From positions 1 to 42,893 of the forward strand of contig JAEDFW010000002.1 in NCBI GenBank assembly GCA_016297855.1: a stretch of 42,893 nt of DNA, read 5' to 3'. Positions 26,801 through 33,778 of the stretch are shown here, in pieces. Made by a program: the position numbers and the translations under genes. Under the pieces are notes generated by a model that searched no databases, was not told the DNA's origin, and saw only the letters and a program-made list of their open reading frames with translations. Within the stretch, counting starts at the first letter, position 1. Each line of letters begins with the position of its first letter. The stretch comes from Oscillospiraceae bacterium. GTDB lineage: Bacteria; Bacillota; Clostridia; Oscillospirales; Oscillospiraceae.

Positions 26801-26960
26801 ATTACTCTCCCTTTCTTTTCGGGCGCAGCCCGTGATTACAACGTTACAATATCATGATAATTTGCCTTGGTAAAGGCATAGCGACGAATCTTAACACAAT
26901 ATTTATGCTATATATATACAATATGCACAAAAGATTAGAACCGGTACGACCGTTCAGAAA

Positions 26961-26988
26961 GCGTTAAGAATTGTTCACATGACGTAAA
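26961..26988 (-). promoter_or_regulatory. TTAAC-type element upstream of the symporter
   Basis: Minus-strand TTTACGTCATGTGAACAA (26971-26988) matches 14 of 18 positions of TTAACGTCATCTTAACAT at 23632-23649 upstream of the two-component operon, and is followed at once by TTCTTAACGC (26961-26970). Likely a common binding site for the response regulator. Confidence 0.55.
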
Positions 26989-27088
26989 GCAAGCGATAAG
27001 GCGAGCAGTTCTGAGGATATGCATTGCGTTGCAAACAAGGGATCAGGTGTGCGTTGGACTGGAAAACTATGGAGAAAAATAGGAAAAT

Positions 27089-27120
27089 AAACAGACGCGC
27101 TGAAAGCATCGCGTCTGTTT
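27089..27120 (-). terminator. Terminator of the oadG-like gene
   Basis: Perfect 11-bp stem AAACAGACGCG / CGCGTCTGTTT, 10-base loop, followed on the minus strand by ATTTTCC. Begins about 30 bases after the oadG-like stop. Confidence 0.75.
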
Positions 27121-27150
27121 TGTTCAATGTGCTGACCGAATCCGTCAGCG

Positions 27151-27486
27151 TTATTCTTTTATTTCACGGATGGAGAGAAAGCGCAGCTCATTGAGCGGCT
27201 TTCCGGTCTTGTTAGCTACGATGGCCATCAGAATAGCTGCAGTACGGTCTGGCACGTCATAAAGCTTCACCTGACCGGCACTTCCGGGTGCAGGTTTTGC
27301 AGAAACGGGCTGTACATTTGGCGCAGCTGCGGCTTTCTTCCTGCGGCCGGCCATGATTTTGCCCATGAGCTGCGTGACCCACATAAGAAGAGCCAGCCCC
27401 AGAAAGACGACTCCCATACCCAGCACAACGATGATCGCTGCCGTACCAATGGAAACATCTACCATCGCCTGATTCACCAAAAACAT
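27151..27486 (-). CDS. OadG-family (sodium-pump decarboxylase gamma subunit-like) protein
   Basis: Small membrane protein of 111 residues. One hydrophobic helix (about 12-38, IGTAAIIVVLGMGVVFLGLALLMWV), then a basic and Ala/Pro-rich linker, then the characteristic tail VPDRTAAILMAIVANKTGKPLNELRF. In known pumps the gamma subunit anchors the alpha and beta subunits of oxaloacetate or methylmalonyl-CoA decarboxylase; neither is in this window, so it is an orphan or works with subunits encoded elsewhere. Of two adjacent ATG codons I take 27486, six bases from GGAGG; 27489 is only three bases away. Has its own promoter with TTAACG repeats. Confidence 0.85.
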   Translation of the reverse strand: MFLVNQAMVDVSIGTAAIIVVLGMGVVFLGLALLMWVTQLMGKIMAGRRKKAAAAPNVQPVSAKPAPGSAGQVKLYDVPDRTAAILMAIVANKTGKPLNELRFLSIREIKE

Positions 27487-27529
27487 CATATGCCTCCTTT
27501 TTTCAGCTGCCTTACGGCGGTCTGTGCCT

Positions 27530-27562
27530 ATTATAGCGCGTGGAAACGTTAATTTGCGTTAA
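27530..27562 (-). promoter_or_regulatory. oadG-like promoter with TTAACG direct repeat
   Basis: Perfect minus-strand TATAAT (27530-27535) without a good -35. In place of the -35, TTAACG occurs twice (27547-27552 and 27557-27562), ten bases apart, as in promoters activated by PhoB/OmpR-type regulators. Confidence 0.6.
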
Positions 27563-27610
27563 GGAAGCAAAGCGCTTTATATAAGTCTATGCGTCGCGGC
27601 ACATAAAATC

Positions 27611-27632
27611 CCGGAACAGCAAGCCGTTCCGG
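27611..27632. other. Unassigned hairpin between divergent oadG-like and lysR genes
   Basis: CCGGAAC / GTTCCGG (7 bp, 8-base loop). On the minus strand it is followed by GATTTTATG. No gene ends nearby, so it is not obviously a terminator; it could be an operator for the LysR protein. Confidence 0.35.
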
Positions 27633-27692
27633 AAAAGCTGTCATTTATTCGCGTTCAGAAGCAAAACGCTGCATCAGGCGCGCAAATTTGCG

Positions 27693-27720
27693 TTGACTGC
27701 GGGCGGAAATATGGTAAAAT
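27693..27720 (+). promoter_or_regulatory. lysR promoter
   Basis: TTGACT (27693-27698), 16-base spacer, TAAAAT (27715-27720). Start expected near 27727, about 39 bases before the gene. Confidence 0.7.
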
Positions 27721-27765
27721 GAATAAAACATCACATTTGGCAATATATGTGAGGCAGGATCGGAT

Positions 27766-28650
27766 ATGGAAAGCAAAAAACTGGAAGCGTTTCTGATGGC
27801 GGTGGACATGGGCAGCTTTACCAAGGCGGCGGAAGTGCTGGGATACACGCAGTCAGGTTTGACACATATGATGAACAGCCTGGAAAAGGAAATCGGCTAT
27901 CCGGTGCTCGAACGAGGCCGCAGCGGCGTGAGCCTGACGGCTGAGGGCAGGCGAATCGAGCCTGCCGTGCGCGAGTTTTTGCAGGCCAATACACGTCTGA
28001 ATCAAGCCATTGCGCAGGCAGGCGCGTCCAAGGGAGAGATCCTTCGCATTTCTGCCTATGCCAGCATCGCGATGCACTGGCTTCCGGCCATCATCCAGCA
28101 GTTCCGGTCCGAATGTCCCAATGTGGACGTGGATATCCGGATGGCCGACCACGTCGACGGACCGTATGAGCTGCTGGAAAACGGAACGATGGATGCGATC
28201 TTCGTCAGCCGTCAGGAGGAGGGAAGCTACGACTGGATTCATTTGAAAGACGATACCATGTACGCAGTGCTGCCCAAGTATTACCCCATTGGCAAACGGC
28301 GCAGCTTCCCCCTGTCGGAATTTGACGGCAAGGAGTTTATCATGCCATCGCAGGGCTTTGACAAGGACATACTGCGTATCTTCAACCGGCTGCATGTCGC
28401 GCCTGATATCCGCCCGACTGCGGTCGACGATCAGACAGTCATCAGCATGGTGGCCCACGGACTTGGTGTGAGCATGATGACGGAGCTGACGCTCAAGGGA
28501 AGAGCCGATGCGGTGCTGATCCGCCCGGTCACACCGGCAGCCTCGCGCGAGCTGGGAGTGGCAGTACGCTCGATGCGGGAGGCGTCTGCTGCTCTGGTAC
28601 GCTTTATCGACTGCACGCAGCGGGTGCTGCGCAATATGCTGGAAAAATAA
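27766..28650 (+). CDS. LysR-family transcriptional regulator
   Basis: 294 residues, the family's normal length. N-terminal winged helix-turn-helix (LEAFLMAVDMGSFTKAAEVLG, then TQSGLTHMMNSLEKEIG) and a C-terminal effector-binding domain that starts near residue 90 (GEILRISAYASIAMHWLP). The effector is unknown. Divergent from the oadG-like gene 279 bases away, an arrangement often seen when a LysR protein controls its neighbour. The ribosome-binding site is weak (GAGG 11 bases upstream). Followed by a strong hairpin. Confidence 0.92.
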   Translation: MESKKLEAFLMAVDMGSFTKAAEVLGYTQSGLTHMMNSLEKEIGYPVLERGRSGVSLTAEGRRIEPAVREFLQANTRLNQAIAQAGASKGEILRISAYASIAMHWLPAIIQQFRSECPNVDVDIRMADHVDGPYELLENGTMDAIFVSRQEEGSYDWIHLKDDTMYAVLPKYYPIGKRRSFPLSEFDGKEFIMPSQGFDKDILRIFNRLHVAPDIRPTAVDDQTVISMVAHGLGVSMMTELTLKGRADAVLIRPVTPAASRELGVAVRSMREASAALVRFIDCTQRVLRNMLEK

Positions 28651-28654
28651 GACC

Positions 28655-28684
28655 AATCGCCTCCGGCGCACGCCGGAGGCGATT
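28655..28684. terminator. Bidirectional terminator between lysR and the GNAT-peptidase gene
   Basis: 14-base perfect arms, AATCGCCTCCGGCG / CGCCGGAGGCGATT, two-base centre (tip opens to a larger loop). T content after it is modest on plus (ATTCTG) and better on minus (GGTCTTATTTTT). Lies between convergent stops. Confidence 0.85.
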
Positions 28685-28701
28685 ATTCTGTATACAGCGC
28701 T

Positions 28702-29877
28702 TTAGCTGTCGGCCAACGTCTGCAGCGTCTGTCCGACAGCGCAGGAAAGCCCTTGCGCGATCATATCGAGCGACATGCCCGGTGTACCGGAGGGCTTCTG
28801 CGCGGCCTGTGAAGAAGAGTACGGGACGTGAATAAAGCCGCCTGTCAGTGCGGGACGCTCAGTCTCGATGAGATGCATGAGTGTATAGAATACGTCGTTG
28901 CAGACGTAGCTGCCAGCCGAATACGAAAGATACGCCGGAATGCCTGCTGCGCGGATGGTGCTGACGATATTTTTTGCGGGAAGCTTTGTAAAATATGCTG
29001 CCGGGCCGCCTTGCACGACGGGTTTGTCGCACGGCTGGTTTCCTGCGTTGTCTGCGATGCGCGCATCGCGCAGATTGACGGCCACGCGCTCAATCAGAAG
29101 TCCGCTGCTGCCGCCGGCCTGACCGACGCAGATGACAAGATCCGGCTCGTTTTGTTCGATGGCCGAGCACAGTGTTTGGCCTGATTGTGAAAAGACAGTT
29201 GGCAGCTCCTGCTTGATGATGCGCGCGCCGCAAACCGTTCCGGGCAGCAGCTTCACAGCCTCGTACGCGGGATTTGTCACCTCGCCTCCAAACGGGTCAA
29301 ATCCTGTCAGCAGCACCTTGTACGGGCGCTTGCCCGTGTCGCCGCGCATGGCCTGATACTGCGCGCGCGTGAGGCAGTTATAATGCAGAATCTGCTTCCC
29401 GCTGGCTGCGAGCCATCTGGTATCACGCTCGGTGTGGTGATATAAAAAGCCGCATTTTTCCTGTACTCGCCGCGAATTGTCATTGCCGTCAAAGTGTGAG
29501 CACCAGACCGTATCTGCGCCGAAATCATCAAAGCAGCGCGAAAGCATCGCCTGTATCGCCTCAGCCATGAGACCGCGGCCCCAATACGCGCTGCCGAGCC
29601 AGTAGCCGAGCTCCGGTGAACCGTTTGCGCAAACTTGTGCGTCCGAGGAAAATTCTCCGATACTGCCGATGATCCTGCCAGACTGCTTGAGCACTACGGC
29701 ATACGTTTCCGGCGCGCAGAGTACAGTCCGGATGATCTCACAGCTGTTTTCCACGCTGGTATGTACCATCCAGCCTGCCGCAGGGCCAACCTTCGGATCG
29801 CGAGCAAGACAGTAGAGTTCCTCCGCGTCGGCCTGCTCCCACGGGCGCAGAATCAGCCGTTTCGTTTCAAGCTGCAT
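28702..29877 (-). CDS. pcp: Fusion of GNAT N-acetyltransferase and pyroglutamyl-peptidase I
   Basis: One 391-residue frame with two enzymes. Residues 1 to about 170 are a RimJ/RimL-type GNAT domain (start LETKRLILRPWEQADAEEL, acetyl-CoA loop YWGRGLMAEA at 98-107, NDNSRRVQEKCGF at 132-144). Residues about 186-391 are a C15 pyroglutamyl peptidase: KVLLTGFDPFGG at 187-198 and catalytic Glu263, Cys326 and His350, with the usual 63-residue Glu-Cys spacing. Stand-alone Pcp is about 200-215 residues, so both halves look complete. The peptidase removes N-terminal pyroglutamate; the GNAT substrate is unknown. No frameshift or internal stop separates them. AAGGAG ten bases upstream fixes the start. The fusion is unusual to me. 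Confidence 0.92.
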   Translation of the reverse strand: MQLETKRLILRPWEQADAEELYCLARDPKVGPAAGWMVHTSVENSCEIIRTVLCAPETYAVVLKQSGRIIGSIGEFSSDAQVCANGSPELGYWLGSAYWGRGLMAEAIQAMLSRCFDDFGADTVWCSHFDGNDNSRRVQEKCGFLYHHTERDTRWLAASGKQILHYNCLTRAQYQAMRGDTGKRPYKVLLTGFDPFGGEVTNPAYEAVKLLPGTVCGARIIKQELPTVFSQSGQTLCSAIEQNEPDLVICVGQAGGSSGLLIERVAVNLRDARIADNAGNQPCDKPVVQGGPAAYFTKLPAKNIVSTIRAAGIPAYLSYSAGSYVCNDVFYTLMHLIETERPALTGGFIHVPYSSSQAAQKPSGTPGMSLDMIAQGLSCAVGQTLQTLADS

Positions 29878-29909
29878 GAAAATTCGGCTCCTTTTCTCGT
29901 CTTTCGCCT

Positions 29910-29938
29910 ATTTTACCGCGTTTTCCGGCAGATGGCAA
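29910..29938 (-). promoter_or_regulatory. Promoter of the GNAT-Pcp gene
   Basis: Minus-strand TTGCCA (29933-29938), 17-base spacer, TAAAAT (29910-29915), 32 bases before the start codon. Confidence 0.75.
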
Positions 29939-30033
29939 GCCCGGCAGCGGTGTGAGAAAATTCATAATTCGTTCAGGATTTTCTGTCTCAATCTGATATG
30001 ATACAGAAAAGTACGGAAAAGGCAGGAAATGTA

Positions 30034-30513
30034 ATGGGTTTCTGGCGCTGTTTGGTTTTTATCATCGTGCTTGGCATTGTAAGCTTCGCGCTCGGGCGGC
30101 TGCTGCCGAAGAAGTGGTTTCATTTTGACCGAGCACCGTTCCGCGCGTTTGGCTGGGAAAAGGACGGACGCGTGTATACAAAGCTCGGTATTCACCGCTG
30201 GCAAAGCCGCGTACCGGATATGAGCCGGATTTTTCCGGAGCTCATGCCGGCAAAATCGCTTGACAGACTGCCGGACCAGACGGGGCTTCTGACCATGATT
30301 CAGGAAACTTGCATGGCTGAGACAGTACATGTAGTTTTGTGCCTGTTCGGCATTGCCTGCCTGTGGCTCTGGCCGGGATTCGGCGGCACGGCAGTATATG
30401 CGGTCTATGTGCTGCTGGGAAACCTGCCGTTCATTTTGATCCAACGCTATAACCGGCCGCGTCTTGTGCGGATGTATCGTCGCAGGGAGAAGCAGAAAGA
30501 GGGAACAACATGA
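30034..30513 (+). CDS. CrtO-like (glycosyl-diaponeurosporenoate acyltransferase family) membrane protein
   Basis: 159 residues with a first membrane helix (4-22), a conserved cytoplasmic-looking block KKWFHFDRAPFRAFGWEKDG, then TKLGIHRWQSRVPDMS, QETCMAETVHVVL, two more hydrophobic segments, and NLPFILIQRYNRPRL. This pattern is that of the CrtO family named for the staphylococcal staphyloxanthin acyltransferase, but relatives occur widely in Firmicutes without carotenoids. Start ATG at 30034 (AGGAAA upstream) is preferred to 29998, which overlaps a possible TATGAT box (29997-30002). It overlaps the following glycosyltransferase by four bases, so the pair likely glycosylates and acylates one lipid substrate. 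Confidence 0.82.
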   Translation: MGFWRCLVFIIVLGIVSFALGRLLPKKWFHFDRAPFRAFGWEKDGRVYTKLGIHRWQSRVPDMSRIFPELMPAKSLDRLPDQTGLLTMIQETCMAETVHVVLCLFGIACLWLWPGFGGTAVYAVYVLLGNLPFILIQRYNRPRLVRMYRRREKQKEGTT

Positions 30514-31622
30514 AAGTTTTGATTTTGAGCTGCAATACAGGCGGCGGACATAATGCCTGTGCGCAGGCGTTGGTACAGAAACTGGAGCAGATGGGGCATG
30601 AAAGCGTGACGAAGGATGCGCTGGGTTATGTGTCCGACCGTGTTTCGCGAATTGTCAGCAACTGGCACGTGCGCTTTTACCGCCATTTTCCGAAGCTTTA
30701 CGGAAAAGGATATCAATACGCCGAGGAGCATCCGGCAACGTTTGACGAGGACTCTGCCGCATGCCGTCTGCTGCGCAGCGGCTGCGCACGGATGCGGCAG
30801 GAGATCGAAAGCGGCGGCTATGGCGCTGTCATCTGCACGCATCTGTTCCCGGCGATGATGCTGAGCTATATTCAGCATGCGCTGCCGCTCGCGATCCGTA
30901 CATGTTTTCTGGCCACCGACTATACCGCCAGCCCGAGTTGCAGCTGCGTTTCACTGGACGCCTGCGTGATCCCGGATGCTTCGCTGACGGAAGAATTTGT
31001 CCGCGCCGGTATCCGGCAGGAAACCATTGTGCCGTTGGGAATTCCAGTGCGCGCCATGTTCGAAGGCGGATCCGATCCGGCGCAGGCCAAGCGCGCGTTT
31101 CAGATCAATCCAGCCCACCGGCATCTGGTCATCATGTCGGGCAGCATGGGCTGCGGTCCAATCAGCGAGGTGGTTTCATGTTTGGCAAAAAAGATGCCGG
31201 AAAGCTGTGAACTCAGTGTAGTTTGCAGCAGCAACAAAAAGCTCTACCGGAAGCTGCGGATGCGCTATGGCCATAAGAAAAACGTGCATGTGCTGGGCTT
31301 CGTCAAAAATATCGCAAAGCTGCTTGACAGCGCGGACGTATTCATCACCAAGCCCGGCGGCATCAGCACCACCGAAGCGGTGGTCAAGGGGATACCCATG
31401 GTGCTCATCAACGCCGTGGGCGGCTGTGAGACACACAATCTGGAGTTTTTTGTCAGCCGTGGCGCGGCCTGTACCGCCGATACGCCGAAAGAGCTGGCGT
31501 GGCAGAGCCTGCAGCTGCTGCAGAACGAGCCGCGCTGCGCGTCCATGCGCAGGGCCATGCAGGAACTGGATTATGCCGGGGCTGCTGCGCGCATCTGTAA
31601 GCTTGTTTGTGAAGAGGCATAA
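30510..31622 (+). CDS. GT28-type glycosyltransferase (MGDG synthase / UgtP-like)
   Basis: 370 residues, GT-B fold. N-terminal half like diacylglycerol glycosyltransferases (ILSCNTGGGHNACAQAL at the start) and a C-terminal nucleotide-sugar half with MSGSMGCGPISEV and the donor-binding KPGGISTTEAVVKGIPMV. Expected to transfer a sugar from a UDP-sugar to a lipid at the inner membrane face. ATGA overlap with the CrtO-like gene and GAGGG six bases upstream mark a coupled pair. Its stop lies inside the arm of a 20-bp terminator stem. Exact donor and acceptor unknown. Confidence 0.88.
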   Translation: MKVLILSCNTGGGHNACAQALVQKLEQMGHESVTKDALGYVSDRVSRIVSNWHVRFYRHFPKLYGKGYQYAEEHPATFDEDSAACRLLRSGCARMRQEIESGGYGAVICTHLFPAMMLSYIQHALPLAIRTCFLATDYTASPSCSCVSLDACVIPDASLTEEFVRAGIRQETIVPLGIPVRAMFEGGSDPAQAKRAFQINPAHRHLVIMSGSMGCGPISEVVSCLAKKMPESCELSVVCSSNKKLYRKLRMRYGHKKNVHVLGFVKNIAKLLDSADVFITKPGGISTTEAVVKGIPMVLINAVGGCETHNLEFFVSRGAACTADTPKELAWQSLQLLQNEPRCASMRRAMQELDYAGAAARICKLVCEEA

Positions 31623-31662
31623 AATCAACCGCTCACGAAACGGTGAGCGGTTGATTTTATGC
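31617..31662. terminator. Shared bidirectional terminator containing both stop codons
   Basis: Perfect 20-base arms (31617-31636 and 31643-31662) around a 6-base loop. The distal part reads GATTTTAT on either strand, giving the T-tract. The glycosyltransferase stop (31620-31622) and the thiN stop (31657-31659) lie in opposite arms. Very symmetric and stable. Confidence 0.93.
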
Positions 31663-32295
31663 TTCGCTGAAAATACGCATGAGCAGCAGCTGGCCTTCGC
31701 CCACACGTACGCGGGCGGTTTTGCCTGGCAGCACCTCGTTGCTTACGCCGTACTGATAATCGCAGTGGATTTCCGCATCACGCAGCGGAAACTTGGCGTT
31801 TTCAATTGTAACATGCCGCGCGGGACCGTTCACGGTCAGAAGGGAAAAGAAGCGGCAGGTGTCGGCGATGGATGCTTCCTCGCGTGAAATGACGCGCATA
31901 TCGGAACAGTCGTCTACAAGTACAGCCTTTTTGCCGAGTCGGTCAAGCATAACAAGCAGCGAAACGTTTGCCAGCGTATGGTCAAGCCTTCCGCCTGCTG
32001 CGCCCAGCAGCACAAATTCGTCAAACCCACGCCGAAGTGCTTCCTTGACGGCATATACGGTGTCAGTATCGTCTTTCTCACGCGGCAGAGTAATGACATT
32101 CGCACCCGATGGAGCAGCGGTGAAAGAGTCAAAATCACCGACGATAAGGTCGGGCGCTGCGCTCAGTCCTTCCCTGTGGCGCAGACCGCAATCGCAATAG
32201 ATACAGAAATCGTCTTCTCGCAGCACGTCTCGAATGCGCGAGTAGTCCTTGATCGGCGCGCCGCCGATGATGACGCAGCGTCTTGTTCCGGCCAT
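31657..32295 (-). CDS. thiN: Thiamine pyrophosphokinase
   Basis: Transfers pyrophosphate from ATP to thiamine, giving thiamine diphosphate. 212 residues, typical of the ThiN/TPK1 family. Motifs: GGAPIKDYSR near the N terminus, DLIVGDFDSF and EKDDTDTVYAVKEAL in the catalytic domain, then GAAGGRLDHTLANV; a C-terminal beta domain binds thiamine (PARHVTIENAKFPL). Start ATG has GGAGGGG upstream. It has its own promoter; no THI-box is seen in the 40-base leader, which contains a GC-rich hairpin (32311-32329). Confidence 0.93.
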   Translation of the reverse strand: MAGTRRCVIIGGAPIKDYSRIRDVLREDDFCIYCDCGLRHREGLSAAPDLIVGDFDSFTAAPSGANVITLPREKDDTDTVYAVKEALRRGFDEFVLLGAAGGRLDHTLANVSLLVMLDRLGKKAVLVDDCSDMRVISREEASIADTCRFFSLLTVNGPARHVTIENAKFPLRDAEIHCDYQYGVSNEVLPGKTARVRVGEGQLLLMRIFSEA

Positions 32296-32342
32296 AAGCC
32301 CCTCCTATGCGCCGCGCCGGACGCGCGGCAGATCGTGGGGAT

Positions 32343-32371
32343 ATTATACTGCCAGACGCACGGAAATACAA
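32343..32371 (-). promoter_or_regulatory. thiN promoter
   Basis: Minus-strand TTGTAT (32366-32371), 17-base spacer, TATAAT (32343-32348). The leader then forms GCCGCGC / GCGCGGC (32311-32317 with 32323-32329) just before the ribosome-binding site, which may tune translation. Confidence 0.75.
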
Positions 32372-32380
32372 GCGCGGCGG

Positions 32381-33682
32381 TTACGGCTTCTTCAGATCCG
32401 CTGTTGCAGGATTGTCCAGAAGATGGCCCGCTTTCGTAAAGCGCGAGCCGTGGCAAGAGCAGTCCCAGCTGCGTTCGGATTCATTCCAGTGCAGCGCGCA
32501 GCCCATATGTGGGCAGCGCGGTTTTGCCGGTCGCAGCAGATTCGCCACTGTCTCCAGCGCGTTTGCGCCCAGCTGTGGATGCAGCATGGAGCGCTGCGGT
32601 GAGAAAACTTCTGCATATGCGTTTTTTCGGCCCTGTACCAAGTCGCTCAAAATGGCAGCTGCCGCCATCGATGACGTCATGCCCCACTTGTTAAAACCCG
32701 ATGCTACATACAGTTCCTGCGTCCCACCGCCATAGCGGCCGATATAGGGTACTGCGTCAAGACTCATGCAGTCCTGCGTCGCCCAGCGGCAGACCTCGCG
32801 CGCATCCGGGTACTGCTCATGTGCGAACTGCGAAAGCGCCTGCCAGCTGCCGCCCTTTTTCCCGGTTCGGTGTGACCCGCCGCCCAAAAGCAGCAGATTG
32901 CCGTAGTTGCGGAATGAAAGACCGGCTGTATCTTCATCGACATACATCCCGTCCAGCTTCTGTGCGTGCTGCAGCGCCAGCACATACGACCGGTGTTGGT
33001 AAAGCTTGAGAAAATATGCGCCGTGCTTGTTCAGCATCGGAAAATGTGTGGCAATGATAATTTTCTCGGCGCGAATGGTTCCGTGGTCTGTGATGCAGGT
33101 GTTTTTCTCAAATGCGAGAACACGCGTATGCTCGCAGATGTGCAGTCCCTGTGAGATGGCAGCTGCGAACTTGAGCGGATGAAACTGCGCCTGATGGTCA
33201 AAGCGGATCGCCCCGGTCGTTTTGACGGGCAGCGGCAGTTGATAGACCAGCGATGCGCGCGCGCCGATGCGCTGCAGCGCCAGAAGCTCCCGCTCAAGCT
33301 TTGAAGTGCCGTCTGTGCTGTAGACATAGGCTGGCTTTTCCTCAAAATCGCAGCGAATCGTCTGTGAAAGTTCCCGGTAGCGTGCAAGCGCTGCCTCGTT
33401 CGCGTCATAATATGCCCGCGCTGCATCCACGCCAAAGGATTTTGTCAGCTTGTCGTAAATAAGACCGTGCTGCGAAGTGAGCTTTGCTGTGGTATTGCGC
33501 GTTACGCCGGAGCAAATCGTGTCGGCCTCGACGAGAAGATAATCCACGCCTGCTTGCTGCAGTGTGTACGCGCATAACAGTCCGGCCAGTCCGCCGCCCA
33601 CAATCAATACGTCGGTCTTGGTATCCTGCGAAAGCGGGGAGAATGAGGGCAGGGAAATCTCCGCCCAGATAGAATTGTTCAT
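32381..33682 (-). CDS. FAD-dependent oxidoreductase with truncated Rieske [2Fe-2S] tail
   Basis: 433 residues. N-terminal DAO-type flavoprotein: FAD-binding DVLIVGGGLAGLLCAYTL at 24-41, then a TTAKLTSQHG segment typical of YhfW-like proteins and the late FAD contact YVASGFNKWGMTSS. The C terminus has a Rieske cluster site, Cys390-x-His392 and Cys408-x-x-His411. In related proteins the Rieske domain is about 100 residues; here only the cluster-binding part remains, joined directly after NLLRPAKP. The tail after the cluster is short (ATADLKKP). Substrate unknown. Ribosome-binding site weak (GGTGAT). Upstream neighbour of thiN on the same strand, which has its own promoter. Confidence 0.88.
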   Translation of the reverse strand: MNNSIWAEISLPSFSPLSQDTKTDVLIVGGGLAGLLCAYTLQQAGVDYLLVEADTICSGVTRNTTAKLTSQHGLIYDKLTKSFGVDAARAYYDANEAALARYRELSQTIRCDFEEKPAYVYSTDGTSKLERELLALQRIGARASLVYQLPLPVKTTGAIRFDHQAQFHPLKFAAAISQGLHICEHTRVLAFEKNTCITDHGTIRAEKIIIATHFPMLNKHGAYFLKLYQHRSYVLALQHAQKLDGMYVDEDTAGLSFRNYGNLLLLGGGSHRTGKKGGSWQALSQFAHEQYPDAREVCRWATQDCMSLDAVPYIGRYGGGTQELYVASGFNKWGMTSSMAAAAILSDLVQGRKNAYAEVFSPQRSMLHPQLGANALETVANLLRPAKPRCPHMGCALHWNESERSWDCSCHGSRFTKAGHLLDNPATADLKKP

Positions 33683-33731
33683 ACGATCACCGCAGTTAGT
33701 TTACGTACCTGCAAGAAAATTATGTAAACGT

Positions 33732-33773
33732 AAAAGAGAAAACACCGTCAGGAGCTGTGCTCCGGACGGTGTT
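33732..33773 (-). terminator. Terminator of the TPR-LRR gene
   Basis: Minus strand: AACACCGTC / GACGGTGTT (9 bp), one mismatch, then GGAGC / GCTCC around a 3-base loop, followed by TTCTCTTTT. Starts six bases after the stop codon. Confidence 0.9.
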
Positions 33774-33778
33774 ACGGT

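Larger units (their letters stand above)
26801..27150. other. 350-base non-coding interval upstream of the symporter
   Basis: No credible gene. It holds the symporter leader with a small hairpin (26820-26832), a palindrome TATCATGATA (26850-26859), a very AT-rich stretch (26890-26940) with several poor -10-like sequences but no single clear promoter, the repeat element at 26961-26988, and a terminator at 27089-27120. About 27000-27080 shows nothing I can name. Confidence 0.6.

Noticed and set aside
26884..26940. AT-rich stretch upstream of the symporter as a replication origin or attachment site
   Set aside because: No DnaA-box cluster, no flanking integrase or direct repeats; most simply promoter sequence.
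32296..32345. Thiamine (THI-box) riboswitch before thiN
   Set aside because: The leader is only about 40 bases and lacks the conserved CTGAGA and ACCTGATC-type elements.
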